Shown here: one piece after another, positions 1 through 7,729 of the stretch
Layout: every line of letters begins with the position of its first letter
Position numbering within the stretch: the stretch's first letter is position 1
Notes under the pieces: model-generated
Told to the model about the DNA's origin: nothing
Database searches by the model: none
Seen by the model: the letters and a program-made list of their open reading frames with translations, nothing else
Made by a program: the position numbers and the translations under genes
Assembly (NCBI GenBank): GCA_005778045.1
Contig: SXKQ01000097.1
Location: 1 to 18,274, forward strand
Source: Planctomycetia bacterium
Lineage (GTDB): Bacteria; Planctomycetota; UBA1135; GCA-002686595
Length of the DNA stretch: 18,274 nt
Direction of reading: 5' to 3'

Positions 1-3000
1 CTCGGCGAGCTCGCGCTCGAGGGCGGACACGGCGATCTCGCGTCGTGAGCCGGCTTCGCTCGGGGTCGACGGAACCACGCCGAGCTCGGCGTACTCGAGA
101 TAGCTGCGCAGGTCCTGCACGCCGCGCGCGCGGCAACGCGCAGGGTCGAGCTGCGCAGCCCGCATCGACGCGAACACGACGACCTTCTCCTTGGCGCGCG
201 TGATCGCGACGTTGAGCCGTCGCTCGCCGCCGGAAGTTCCGATCGGACCAAAGTTGTAGTGGATCCGGCCAGATGCGTCGGGCCCGTAGCCGATGCTGAA
301 GAGCATCGTCGCGCGTTCGTCACCCTGCACGCTCTCGAGGTTCTTCACGAACAGGTCCTCGCCAGCCTGCGCGGCTTCCTCGCGACGTCGGCTGGCGAGC
401 GGGTCGGCGTCGAGCGCGAGGTCGAGCAGGTCGGCCACCAGCTTCTGCTGAGCGACACTGAAGGTCACGATGCCGATCGAGCGGTTGGCCGCGATCGCGA
501 CCTCGCTGCGCAGGCGACGCAGGGCCTCTTCGACCACCGCGCGCGCCTCGATCTCATTCGTCGCGCTGCCGGCACGATCGTAGATTCCCTGCACGTGGCG
601 GAACTCGACGCCGAGCTCGGGATGCGAGCGGGCCGGGGCCGGGAAAGTCTGCAGCGAGCCACCATAGGACCGCCGGTTGGCAAACTCGATCAGGCGCTCG
701 TCCCGCGAGCGGTAGTGCCACAGGAGCGAGAGCTCGGGCACCCCGGCTCCGGAACAGCCGTCGAGGACGCTCTCGTGTTGCTCGCCCTCCTCGATGTCCT
801 CCCCCTCGTCGCCCGAGCGCACGTCGAAGAAGGACGTGGGCGGCAGCTGCTTGGAGTCGCCGACGACGACCGCGTGGCGACCGCGGGAGAGCGCGCAGGC
901 CGCATCCCAGACAGGAACCTGCGAGGCCTCGTCGATCACGACCAAGTCGAACTTTGGGAAATCGGGCGGCAGGAACTGCGCCGCGGACAGCGGGCTCGCG
1001 AGCACGACGGGCTTGAGCGCGAGCAGCGCGGGCCCCGTCTCGCCCATCACGCGACGAATCGTGCGGCGCATGCTCTGGCGGCTCTTCAGGTCCACCAGCG
1101 TCGAGACGGCCTCGCGATGCTCGTCCGCGGGATCGTCGAAGAAGGCCTTGGCACGATCGCGAGCGACGCAGTCGACGGCATCGCTCACTCCCTCGACGTA
1201 GGCCGCGAGATGCTCGCGCAGCGCCCGACGCAGCTCGCCGGCGCGCTCGCCCGTGCAGCTTCCCAGCTCGAGCTCGCGGCGCAGGCGGCCCTCGATCCAC
1301 GCAGCGAGGGCGCCGGCCTTTGCCGCAGCTTCGGACTTGCGCGGCTCTAGGGCTCCTTGGTCGAGCGCGGAGAAAATTGCCTCCATGCCCGCGGACCGCG
1401 CGAGCTCACGCTCGACGCTGTAGGCGCTCCACAGATCCCACTCCGAGCGCTTCGACAGCCAGCGCGCGATCCGGGCGCGCTCGTCGCGAAAGCTCGGCGC
1501 GATGTTCTCGGCCGAGAGAGCGAGCAGACGGACGCTCGCGGCGCGGCATTCTTCGAGTGCATGGAGCGGCTCTGCGAGGGAGCGCAGCGCGGCCGCGATG
1601 GAAGCGGAGCCGGTGAGAGCAGCGGCACGCTGGCCGACCGATTCGAGCAGGCGTGGATCACGCTCGCGCAGCTCCGCATGCAGGACTCGTCCCGCGACGA
1701 GGCGCGTCCGGGCCTTGTCGACGTCGATGCTGTCCGCGCGGCCGCGCAGCGCCGCCAGCGCGCGCTCATGCGGTGTGAGCGCATCGAGCGCGGCCTTGCA
1801 GGCCAGCAGCCCAGCGACCGCGGCCTCGAGTCCCGGCCCGTCCTTGGGCGGGGATGTCTTGGCGTGCGGAACGAGCTCGGCGCGTACGCGTCGACGCGAC
1901 AGCCAGCGGAAGAGGACGAACTGTTCCCGAGCGACGCGCAGGGTCTGCTGCAGCGCGGAGAGGGGCAAGTCGAGCGCGGAAGCCTCCCAGGACTCCACCA
2001 GCGACTGGCGAGCCTGTTGTGCGGACTTCTCGAGCGTGAGGACGCGTTCCAGCGCGTCGAACTCGGCGCTCGCGGCCGTCGAACCGAACGCCGCGGCGAT
2101 GCCAGCATTCGACGGGCTGTCGTCCGCAAGGAAGCGAGCCATGTCCGCCAGCCGACGTGCTGCGGCAGCATCGAGTGGCACGGGCGCACCGACCACCTGT
2201 GCCAACCCCGCGGAAGCCTGCTCGACCTGCGCGAGCCCGGATTCGAGTTCCCCCAGCGCCTGCGCTCCGCTGTGGAGCTCGTCCTCGCGCAGCGCTCGCA
2301 CCGGTCGGAAGTCGCCGAGGTCCCGCGCCGTCGTCGTGGCGATCCGCTCGGCGGCGAGCCCCAGCTTGCGTGCCCGCTCCGCGACGTCCGCAAGGCGCAC
2401 TCGCTGCAGCGGCAACCCGAGCACCCCGTCGAGGCGCGGAGCCGGTGCGCCGAGCTGCTTGCGCGCCGCGAGTGCAAGATCGACGGCCTCGTGCAGCGTG
2501 AGCTCGCCCTCGGGCGCATCGTGGAGCAACTGCTTCACGCGCGCGAGGCTCGCACAGGCTCGATCGAGCGCCTCGCCCGTCTCCGCGAAGCGCCGGGCGC
2601 CGTTGGCCGCGCGCCCCGAGAGCGTCGCAAGGCCCTCCTTGACTTGGGCGAGGAAGCGCGTGCGCGTTGCTTCGCTCGGGTGAAGATTGAGCGCGTATGC
2701 ACCGAGACCGGCGCGAGCGAGTCGCTTGGCCACGACATCGAGCGCGGCGCTCTTCTCGGCGAGGAATAGCACGCGCTTCCCGCGCGCAATGGACTCGCAG
2801 AGCAGGTTCGTGATCGTCTGACTCTTGCCGGTGCCCGGCGGGCCCTGCAGCACGAACGTGGACTCCGCCATCGCGGCGACGATCGCGGCGAGTTGCGAGC
2901 TGTCCGCGGGCAGTGGCAGGCGCATGTCGCGCCGCTGCACGGTGCGATCGACGTCCTGCGGCTGGGGGAGTACGCGTCGTGCGATGCTCGCGGAGGGGAC

Positions 3001-4854
3001 GCCGAGTAGGGTCGACACGAGCGGGTGCGCGAGCAAGTCTCCGCTGCGGCTGCGCATCTCGTGCACGAGCGGCAGCTTGCGGAACTGCCACGTACCGAGC
3101 TTGGCTACGGGTCTCACGGTGCAGCCGCGCACGTCGCGCACGGCTGTGCGGATGCGCGCCAAGAATTGCGGAACGTCGATGCCACGGCCGTCTTCCGGAA
3201 GCTCGGCCTCGAGCTCGAGCTCCACGCCGTGGATCTGGCGCATGTACTCCGCCAGAGCGGCGTTCGCGATCGTGTCGTCGCGCAGCGGCACGACGCGGTA
3301 GCCTTCGCGCCGGGAGATGCGCTCGAGCTCGACGGGGACCAGCAGCAGCGGTGCGAGGAAAGTGCCGGAGCGGCCGTCGACCGAGAACTGCAGGAAGCCG
3401 ACGCCGACGTGCAGCGAACGAGCTCCCGTTTCCTCGAGCGCGGCGCGGCCCTCGCGAGCGAGCTTCGTGGCACGCTCGTAGAGCGCGACCTCCGGCACGC
3501 GCGTGGGCAGCCAGCCTCTGGCGAGCGCCTCCTTGGTTTCGCTCGCGCCGATGGACTCGACCAGCTCCGGACAGGGGACGAGCGCCAGCTTGCGCTCATC
3601 CCACAGGCAGTTTTCGAGCAGATCCAGCGCCTCGTCGCCCTCCGAGAGCAGCGGTACGCCCGTCTTTTCCCAGCGGTCGTTGAGCAGCCGATTGCGCAGC
3701 GTGAGGTCGAGCAGGCGCTTCATCCAGCGCTCGAGGTTGCGTTCGGGGAGCGTGCGCTCGGCCCGGATGGCGGGCGTCACCTGCACGGGGCCGCTCGGCG
3801 CCCACGTCTCCGTCCGCACGTCCCGCACGAGTCGCTCGCCGATGCCGCGGCGCTCGAGGCTGTCGGTCAGGGGGTGTACGCCTGCGAGCCGAGCGGCGCG
3901 GACGTCGACGACGTGCGTCGCATCGTCGGCCCGCTCCGCGAGCCAGCGCTCGCCCGTGGCGAGGGCGGCTGCGAAGGAACCCTGCGAGTCCGTGAACACG
4001 GTGGCGTCCAGCATGCGCAGCTCGCCGAGCGCCACGCGATTGAGCAGGCGCGTCACGCCGGTCTGGTGCGGTTCGGCGAAGTGCTCCTCTTCGACGAAGA
4101 AACCGAGCACCGCATGGCCCGCGCCCATCACGATCACGATGTTCAGCCCAGCCCGCTCGAGCAAAGCCGCGACCGCGCACGCCATGTCGACGCAGTTACC
4201 CATGCGCTCGCTGGCGACCTCGGTGATCGTGCGCAGGCGCTGGCCCTGCTCGTCGAAGTGCACGGCCCCGCTTGCGTAGTTGCTGACGCGCGCCGCGAGC
4301 GCCTCGCAGCAGGCCTCCGCGATGCGCTGCACGCGCTCGGGACTGACGGACTGGTAACCATCGAGAGCGTTGCTGCGAGTGCGTTGCTCGAGCCGCCGTG
4401 CCGCGTCCGCGAGGATCTCGGCGACGACGGGAGCATTCGGCGTCACGAAGGCCGCGACCGTGTCCCACGCTCCCGCACTCCCGTACCAGTGCGTTCGCGG
4501 CAGCACAGCGATGCGCTCGACGACGCGCGCGAGCTCGTTCCCCTGCCCGTCGACCAGCGTGGCATCGAGTTCGACCTGCACGCGCTCGGTGTGAGCCGTG
4601 AGCAACGAAAGCGGGAGGCTGAAGCGCGAGAGGTCGACGGAGAGCGCGCCGCCCGCGGGGATCGGTTCGAGAGTCGCCTCGAAGGGCGGCAGGGGCGTGG
4701 CTAGCCCCGCGAGTGAGATCCGCAGGCGCGTCTCGGGGAGTGCCAGCGCCGCGCGCACTTGCGCCGATCGAAGGCAGCTCGCGCCATTCGCCTCGAAGGC
4801 AGCGGACGTCGGAGACTGCGTGACGAGAGCCAGAGTCGGCGCTGCGGAATTCAT
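1..4854 (-). CDS. DUF4011-family superfamily 1 helicase with transglutaminase-like N-terminal domain (C-terminus outside window)
   Basis: One uninterrupted frame runs from an ATG at 4854 to the left edge, 1618 codons without a stop. Residues 1-180 resemble the beta-rich N-terminus of DUF4011 helicases. Residues 215-285 form a transglutaminase-like fold with a possible catalytic triad: Cys221 in GNCVDMA, His247 in GAGHA, Asp283 in LDATVF. DUF4011 begins near residue 375 (WMKRLLDLTLRNRLLN). The helicase core shows Walker A GPPGTGKS (671-678), Walker B DEASQ (1308-1312), GDSKQLPP (about 1328-1335) and motif VI NVAITRAKEKV (1548-1558). More than 600 residues separate Walker A from Walker B, as is usual for this family. 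An ATP-dependent nucleic-acid helicase or translocase is expected. Relatives usually end in a DUF3320 or Vsr/DUF559-like nuclease region, which cannot be seen here. Proteins of this build have been proposed as single-gene antiphage systems. No good Shine-Dalgarno precedes the ATG. The family call is firm; the cellular role is inference. Confidence 0.93.
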   Translation of the reverse strand, partial: MNSAAPTLALVTQSPTSAAFEANGASCLRSAQVRAALALPETRLRISLAGLATPLPPFEATLEPIPAGGALSVDLSRFSLPLSLLTAHTERVQVELDATLVDGQGNELARVVERIAVLPRTHWYGSAGAWDTVAAFVTPNAPVVAEILADAARRLEQRTRSNALDGYQSVSPERVQRIAEACCEALAARVSNYASGAVHFDEQGQRLRTITEVASERMGNCVDMACAVAALLERAGLNIVIVMGAGHAVLGFFVEEEHFAEPHQTGVTRLLNRVALGELRMLDATVFTDSQGSFAAALATGERWLAERADDATHVVDVRAARLAGVHPLTDSLERRGIGERLVRDVRTETWAPSGPVQVTPAIRAERTLPERNLERWMKRLLDLTLRNRLLNDRWEKTGVPLLSEGDEALDLLENCLWDERKLALVPCPELVESIGASETKEALARGWLPTRVPEVALYERATKLAREGRAALEETGARSLHVGVGFLQFSVDGRSGTFLAPLLLVPVELERISRREGYRVVPLRDDTIANAALAEYMRQIHGVELELEAELPEDGRGIDVPQFLARIRTAVRDVRGCTVRPVAKLGTWQFRKLPLVHEMRSRSGDLLAHPLVSTLLGVPSASIARRVLPQPQDVDRTVQRRDMRLPLPADSSQLAAIVAAMAESTFVLQGPPGTGKSQTITNLLCESIARGKRVLFLAEKSAALDVVAKRLARAGLGAYALNLHPSEATRTRFLAQVKEGLATLSGRAANGARRFAETGEALDRACASLARVKQLLHDAPEGELTLHEAVDLALAARKQLGAPAPRLDGVLGLPLQRVRLADVAERARKLGLAAERIATTTARDLGDFRPVRALREDELHSGAQALGELESGLAQVEQASAGLAQVVGAPVPLDAAAARRLADMARFLADDSPSNAGIAAAFGSTAASAEFDALERVLTLEKSAQQARQSLVESWEASALDLPLSALQQTLRVAREQFVLFRWLSRRRVRAELVPHAKTSPPKDGPGLEAAVAGLLACKAALDALTPHERALAALRGRADSIDVDKARTRLVAGRVLHAELRERDPRLLESVGQRAAALTGSASIAAALRSLAEPLHALEECRAASVRLLALSAENIAPSFRDERARIARWLSKRSEWDLWSAYSVERELARSAGMEAIFSALDQGALEPRKSEAAAKAGALAAWIEGRLRRELELGSCTGERAGELRRALREHLAAYVEGVSDAVDCVARDRAKAFFDDPADEHREAVSTLVDLKSRQSMRRTIRRVMGETGPALLALKPVVLASPLSAAQFLPPDFPKFDLVVIDEASQVPVWDAACALSRGRHAVVVGDSKQLPPTSFFDVRSGDEGEDIEEGEQHESVLDGCSGAGVPELSLLWHYRSRDERLIEFANRRSYGGSLQTFPAPARSHPELGVEFRHVQGIYDRAGSATNEIEARAVVEEALRRLRSEVAIAANRSIGIVTFSVAQQKLVADLLDLALDADPLASRRREEAAQAGEDLFVKNLESVQGDERATMLFSIGYGPDASGRIHYNFGPIGTSGGERRLNVAITRAKEKVVVFASMRAAQLDPARCRARGVQDLRSYLEYAELGVVPSTPSEAGSRREIAVSALERELAE

Positions 4855-4978
4855 CGGCGGGGCGAGTACGCGGCGGCCGGGGACTGGGAACGGCACCGCT
4901 GGACGCACGGAGTCTAGCAGCGCTCCCGCACGGGCCCGGCGAGCGTGCGGCTCGAGGCCGCGGGAGAGGAGCTCGGAC

Positions 4979-5552
4979 CGACAGAATGCGGCATGCTTGC
5001 CCGCATTCGAGGCGCAGATGGAGGCGGCGCGGCGCCTCCGGTTCGGGATAGCCGAGCGTGCAGAGGAAATGGGGCTGCAGCTCGGTGCCCTCGAAGAACG
5101 CTCGGTGCACGGCCTCGGCGTCGAAGCCGGACATCGGGCCCCAGCCCAGTCTGAGCGCGCGTGCCGCCAGAACGAAGTAGCCGCCCTGCAGGCTGCTGGT
5201 GCGCAGGGCGTTCTCGGCGACGAGTGCTCCCTTGCCTTCGTACCACGCCCGCGCGTCGACCTGCGGAAACAGCGTTGGCAGTTGGTCGAAGAAGCGCCGG
5301 TCCATGGCGAGGATCGCTGTCACGGGCGCGGACTCGACCTTCTTCACGTTGCCCGGCGCGACTCAGGCCGCGAGCCGCGCTCTTCACGAAGGAGACACGC
5401 AGCGCACTCGAGTTCGCCGCCGTCGGCCCCCGGAGCAGCGTCTCGTACAGGCGCACGAGCTCCTCGTCCTCGATCGGCTTGGGGAGCCACGGGAGGTGGG
5501 AGTGCGCGTGGAAGAAGAGCTGGTCGAGCACAGGTTGGGCGAGCGGCTGCAT
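4979..5552 (-). pseudogene. rutE: Broken rutE-like malonic semialdehyde reductase / nitroreductase
   Basis: Read across two frames, this matches the NAD(P)H:FMN nitroreductase RutE, which in E. coli reduces malonic semialdehyde during pyrimidine breakdown. The first half starts at ATG 5552 and contains the FMN-loop motif GPTAANSS and then RVSFVKSA. Near 5365-5385 the reading shifts: several codons expected between the FVK and PGN segments are missing, and the downstream frame holds a TGA there. The second half (GNVKKVESAPVTAIL, LFPQVDARAWYEGKG, GPMSGFDAEAVHRAFF, QACRIL) lies in a different frame. After QACRIL the expected stop reads TCG (4979-4981), one change from TAG, and translation would run on into the helicase gene. 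The full length would be about 190 codons, close to E. coli RutE. The other rut genes are not nearby. The gene looks recently dead because most motifs survive. A sequencing indel could explain the frameshift but not the lost stop. Confidence 0.82.
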
Positions 5553-5750
5553 CGACGCAGCGCAGCGAGTGCAAGCTGCAGGCAGCGCTCACAATGGACG
5601 CGCAGCGGCGTCATCGTCTGCATCCACTATGCGGCGTGTCGTGACAGTCGCGCGCAGGAGCTCGCTTCCGAAGCGCGAGGCGCTAGTTCTGCACGAAGCC
5701 GTGGAATCTGGACCGAAATAGAGCTGTTTCATGCGGCCCATCTGCGCCGC
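5553..5750. other. Intergenic gap between two divergent broken genes
   Basis: About 200 bp separate the rutE-like remnant (minus) and the decayed sulfatase copy (plus). Any promoters for the two once-active genes would have been here. I see no convincing promoter, operator, RNA gene or conserved small ORF; the short open frames crossing it are compositional. Confidence 0.4.
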
Positions 5751-7657
5751 ATGCCTCCGATCTTGCGACGCACCCCGTCCGTGGCGTGCGTTCTGGCGCT
5801 CGCGCTGGGCGGGCTTGGGGGCTGTGGAGATTCCAACTGCGGGATGCCCGTGCGCGAGCACCTTTGACTCTTGCTGCGCTCGTGGCGCGGGCTTCAACCT
5901 GCTCGCGGTGACCTTCGATACTGTGCGTACGGAGGGCCTCGGCTGCCACGGCGACCCGCGCGATCGAAGCCCGAATCTCAATGCACTCGCGCAGCACGGA
6001 GTCCGCTTCGCGCGTGCGATCTCGCTGTGCTAGGCGCTCTGCCCTCGCACTCCACGTCCTTCACCGGCCTCAATCCGCCGGCCCATGACGTTCCCAACAG
6101 CGGCACCGTCGTGCTCGCCGGCAGCCGTCGCACGCTCGCGGACGAGCTCGGGAGCGCGGCTAGCGCACCGGAGCCGACCTCGCCGGCTTGGTGCTCGATT
6201 CGCGCTTCCGGTCGGCGCAGGGCTGCGCCAACTATGAGGACAATCGCAAAAAAGACGTTCTGCGCGCATCGTTCGGCGACGACACCGAACGCAGCGCCAC
6301 GCGCGTCACGGACCGTGCGCTCGATTGGCTCGGAGAGCGACTGCAGGAGCCGTTCTTCCTGTGGGCGCACCACTTCGACGCTCACGCGCCCCACGCGCCC
6401 CACGCGGCCCCGCTCGAGTACTGGCAGGAAACCCTGCGCTCGCCCGATCTCGCCTGCGATAAGAATTCGACGCGAATTTGACGCGAATTCGATTCGGCGC
6501 GAGTATCTCGCCGCGGTGACCGACGCGGACGCCGGTATCGGTCAGCTCCTGCGGGGCATCCCGGAGTAGATCCGGGCCCGCACGCGGATCGTGTTCACCT
6601 CCGACCACGGCAAGGCGCTGGGCGAGCACGGCGAGCAATCCCCAGCCGCCTACTTCACGAAGGCACCCTGCACGTGCCGCTGCTGCTGTCGAACCAGCAG
6701 CTCTTCCCGTGCACGCGCGTGATATCGGATTGCGTCGTCGCCCCCTTCGACGTCACACCGCGGCTGCTCTCGATGCTCGGCATCGCGAGCACGATGGCTT
6801 TCGACGGCCTGCCGCTGCTGCAGGTTGCGCCGGATTCCGGGCGCGCGACCCACAGCGAGACGATGGTCACGCTCTACAACCACGGCTGGGCACTGCTCCA
6901 CGCATCCATGCGAATCCGAGACAAGTTCGTGCTCGCGCCGACAACGGGTAACTGCAACCTGCGCACCGACGCCGGCGAGTGCACGAACCTGTTCTCGGCG
7001 AGCCAGCCGGTCGCTCAGTCCCTCGCGCCGCGCCTGCGTGCGCGTCTCGCCCAGCGTGGACTCGTGCTGACCGCGCCGGCGGCGGTCCGGCGCGTGCGCG
7101 ATTTCGACGCGCCTCAGTAGCGCCGGATGGCGGAGCTTTGGTCGTCATGGGGCTCGAGCGGCGGGCAGCCTGTCGTCCGCGCCGAACCGCAGCTCGCGCT
7201 CCGGACCGAAGTGCGTCTCTCCATTGCGTCGAACTTCGCGCAGCGTGGGGACACGGCACGGGCGCTGGCGCCGGTAGAGGGGCGGCTCGCCGCCGGTCCG
7301 AATGACCCGCTCGCGCCGGAGGTCGGACTCTAGGCGGCGTCGTTGGCTTCGGACGACGCACGTATCGAGGCGTACATCCGAAAGCGACTGGAGAGCTTCC
7401 CGACCCCCGACCTGACCACTCGGCTCGAAGCCCTGTTCGTGCGCACCGGTTGCTCGGACGAGGCGCTGGCGTCGGTCGAGACGGCACTGTTCCCGCATTC
7501 CCTGCACCGCGACTTCCTCATGGTGCAGGACCAGTGCGCGCTCGCCAAGGAGCAGCGCGATGGCACTCGCGAGCTCTTCCGGCGCGCATTCGAGGCGGCT
7601 CCGGTGCGAGCGGCGTGCATGGCGAGCGAGCAGCTTTCCGCGCTCCGAATCGAGGCA
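5751..7657 (+). pseudogene. Decayed tandem copy of the sulfatase/TPR lipoprotein gene
   Basis: Segments in all three frames align in order along the whole of the intact gene that follows. A lipoprotein signal with lipobox LGGC starts at ATG 5751 and ends at TGA 5865. Frame +1 then gives FNLLAVTFDTVR and GVRFARAIS up to TAG 6031. Frame +3 gives LPSHSTSFTGLNPP (after 6040). Frame +2 gives TDRALDWLGERL, then EPFFLWAHHFDAH (about 6310-6390). Frame +3 gives REYLAAVTDADAGIGQLL up to TAG 6567, then TSDHGKALGEHGE. Frame +2 gives YNHGWALLHASMRIRDKF up to TAG 7118, then a TPR-like part with TAG 7331, and ends at PVRAACMASEQLSAL near 7657 without its own stop. At least four frame changes and several stops rule out a working product. 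DNA similarity to the intact copy is clear but far from identical, so the duplication is old. Confidence 0.9.
6463..6492 (+). repeat. 11-bp tandem repeat (GAATTCGACGC), nearly three copies
   Basis: Two full units (GAATTCGACGC at 6463-6473 and GAATTTGACGC at 6474-6484) are followed by a partial third (GAATTCGA at 6485-6492). It lies in the decayed sulfatase copy exactly where the reading frame changes, just before the REYLAAVTDAD segment. An 11-bp unit is not a multiple of three, so slippage expansion here would itself shift the frame. Confidence 0.75.
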
Positions 7658-7729
7658 CCGGCGAGCCGAGGAGCGGCGTCTCGACGGCGCACCGCTCGGT
7701 TGCGACACTCTGCGGACCGCTGTCCCGCC

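Noticed and set aside
1347..3091. Minus-strand open frames at 1347-2519 and 1766-3091
   Set aside because: They are same-strand, out-of-frame shadows of the helicase, Arg/Ser-rich with no domains.
259..4704. Three long plus-strand open frames (259-1350, 1357-2769, 3025-4704) opposite the helicase
   Set aside because: They share one frame directly antisense to the helicase, show Arg/Ala/Glu-rich composition with no recognisable motif, and the minus strand encodes clear helicase motifs throughout. They are a GC-rich codon artefact.
4196..5347. A 383-codon minus-strand frame beginning with a nitroreductase sequence
   Set aside because: Only its first third, to about 4982, is nitroreductase-like. 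The rest is out-of-frame sequence across the helicase start, open because the nitroreductase stop has mutated. It is not a real fusion.
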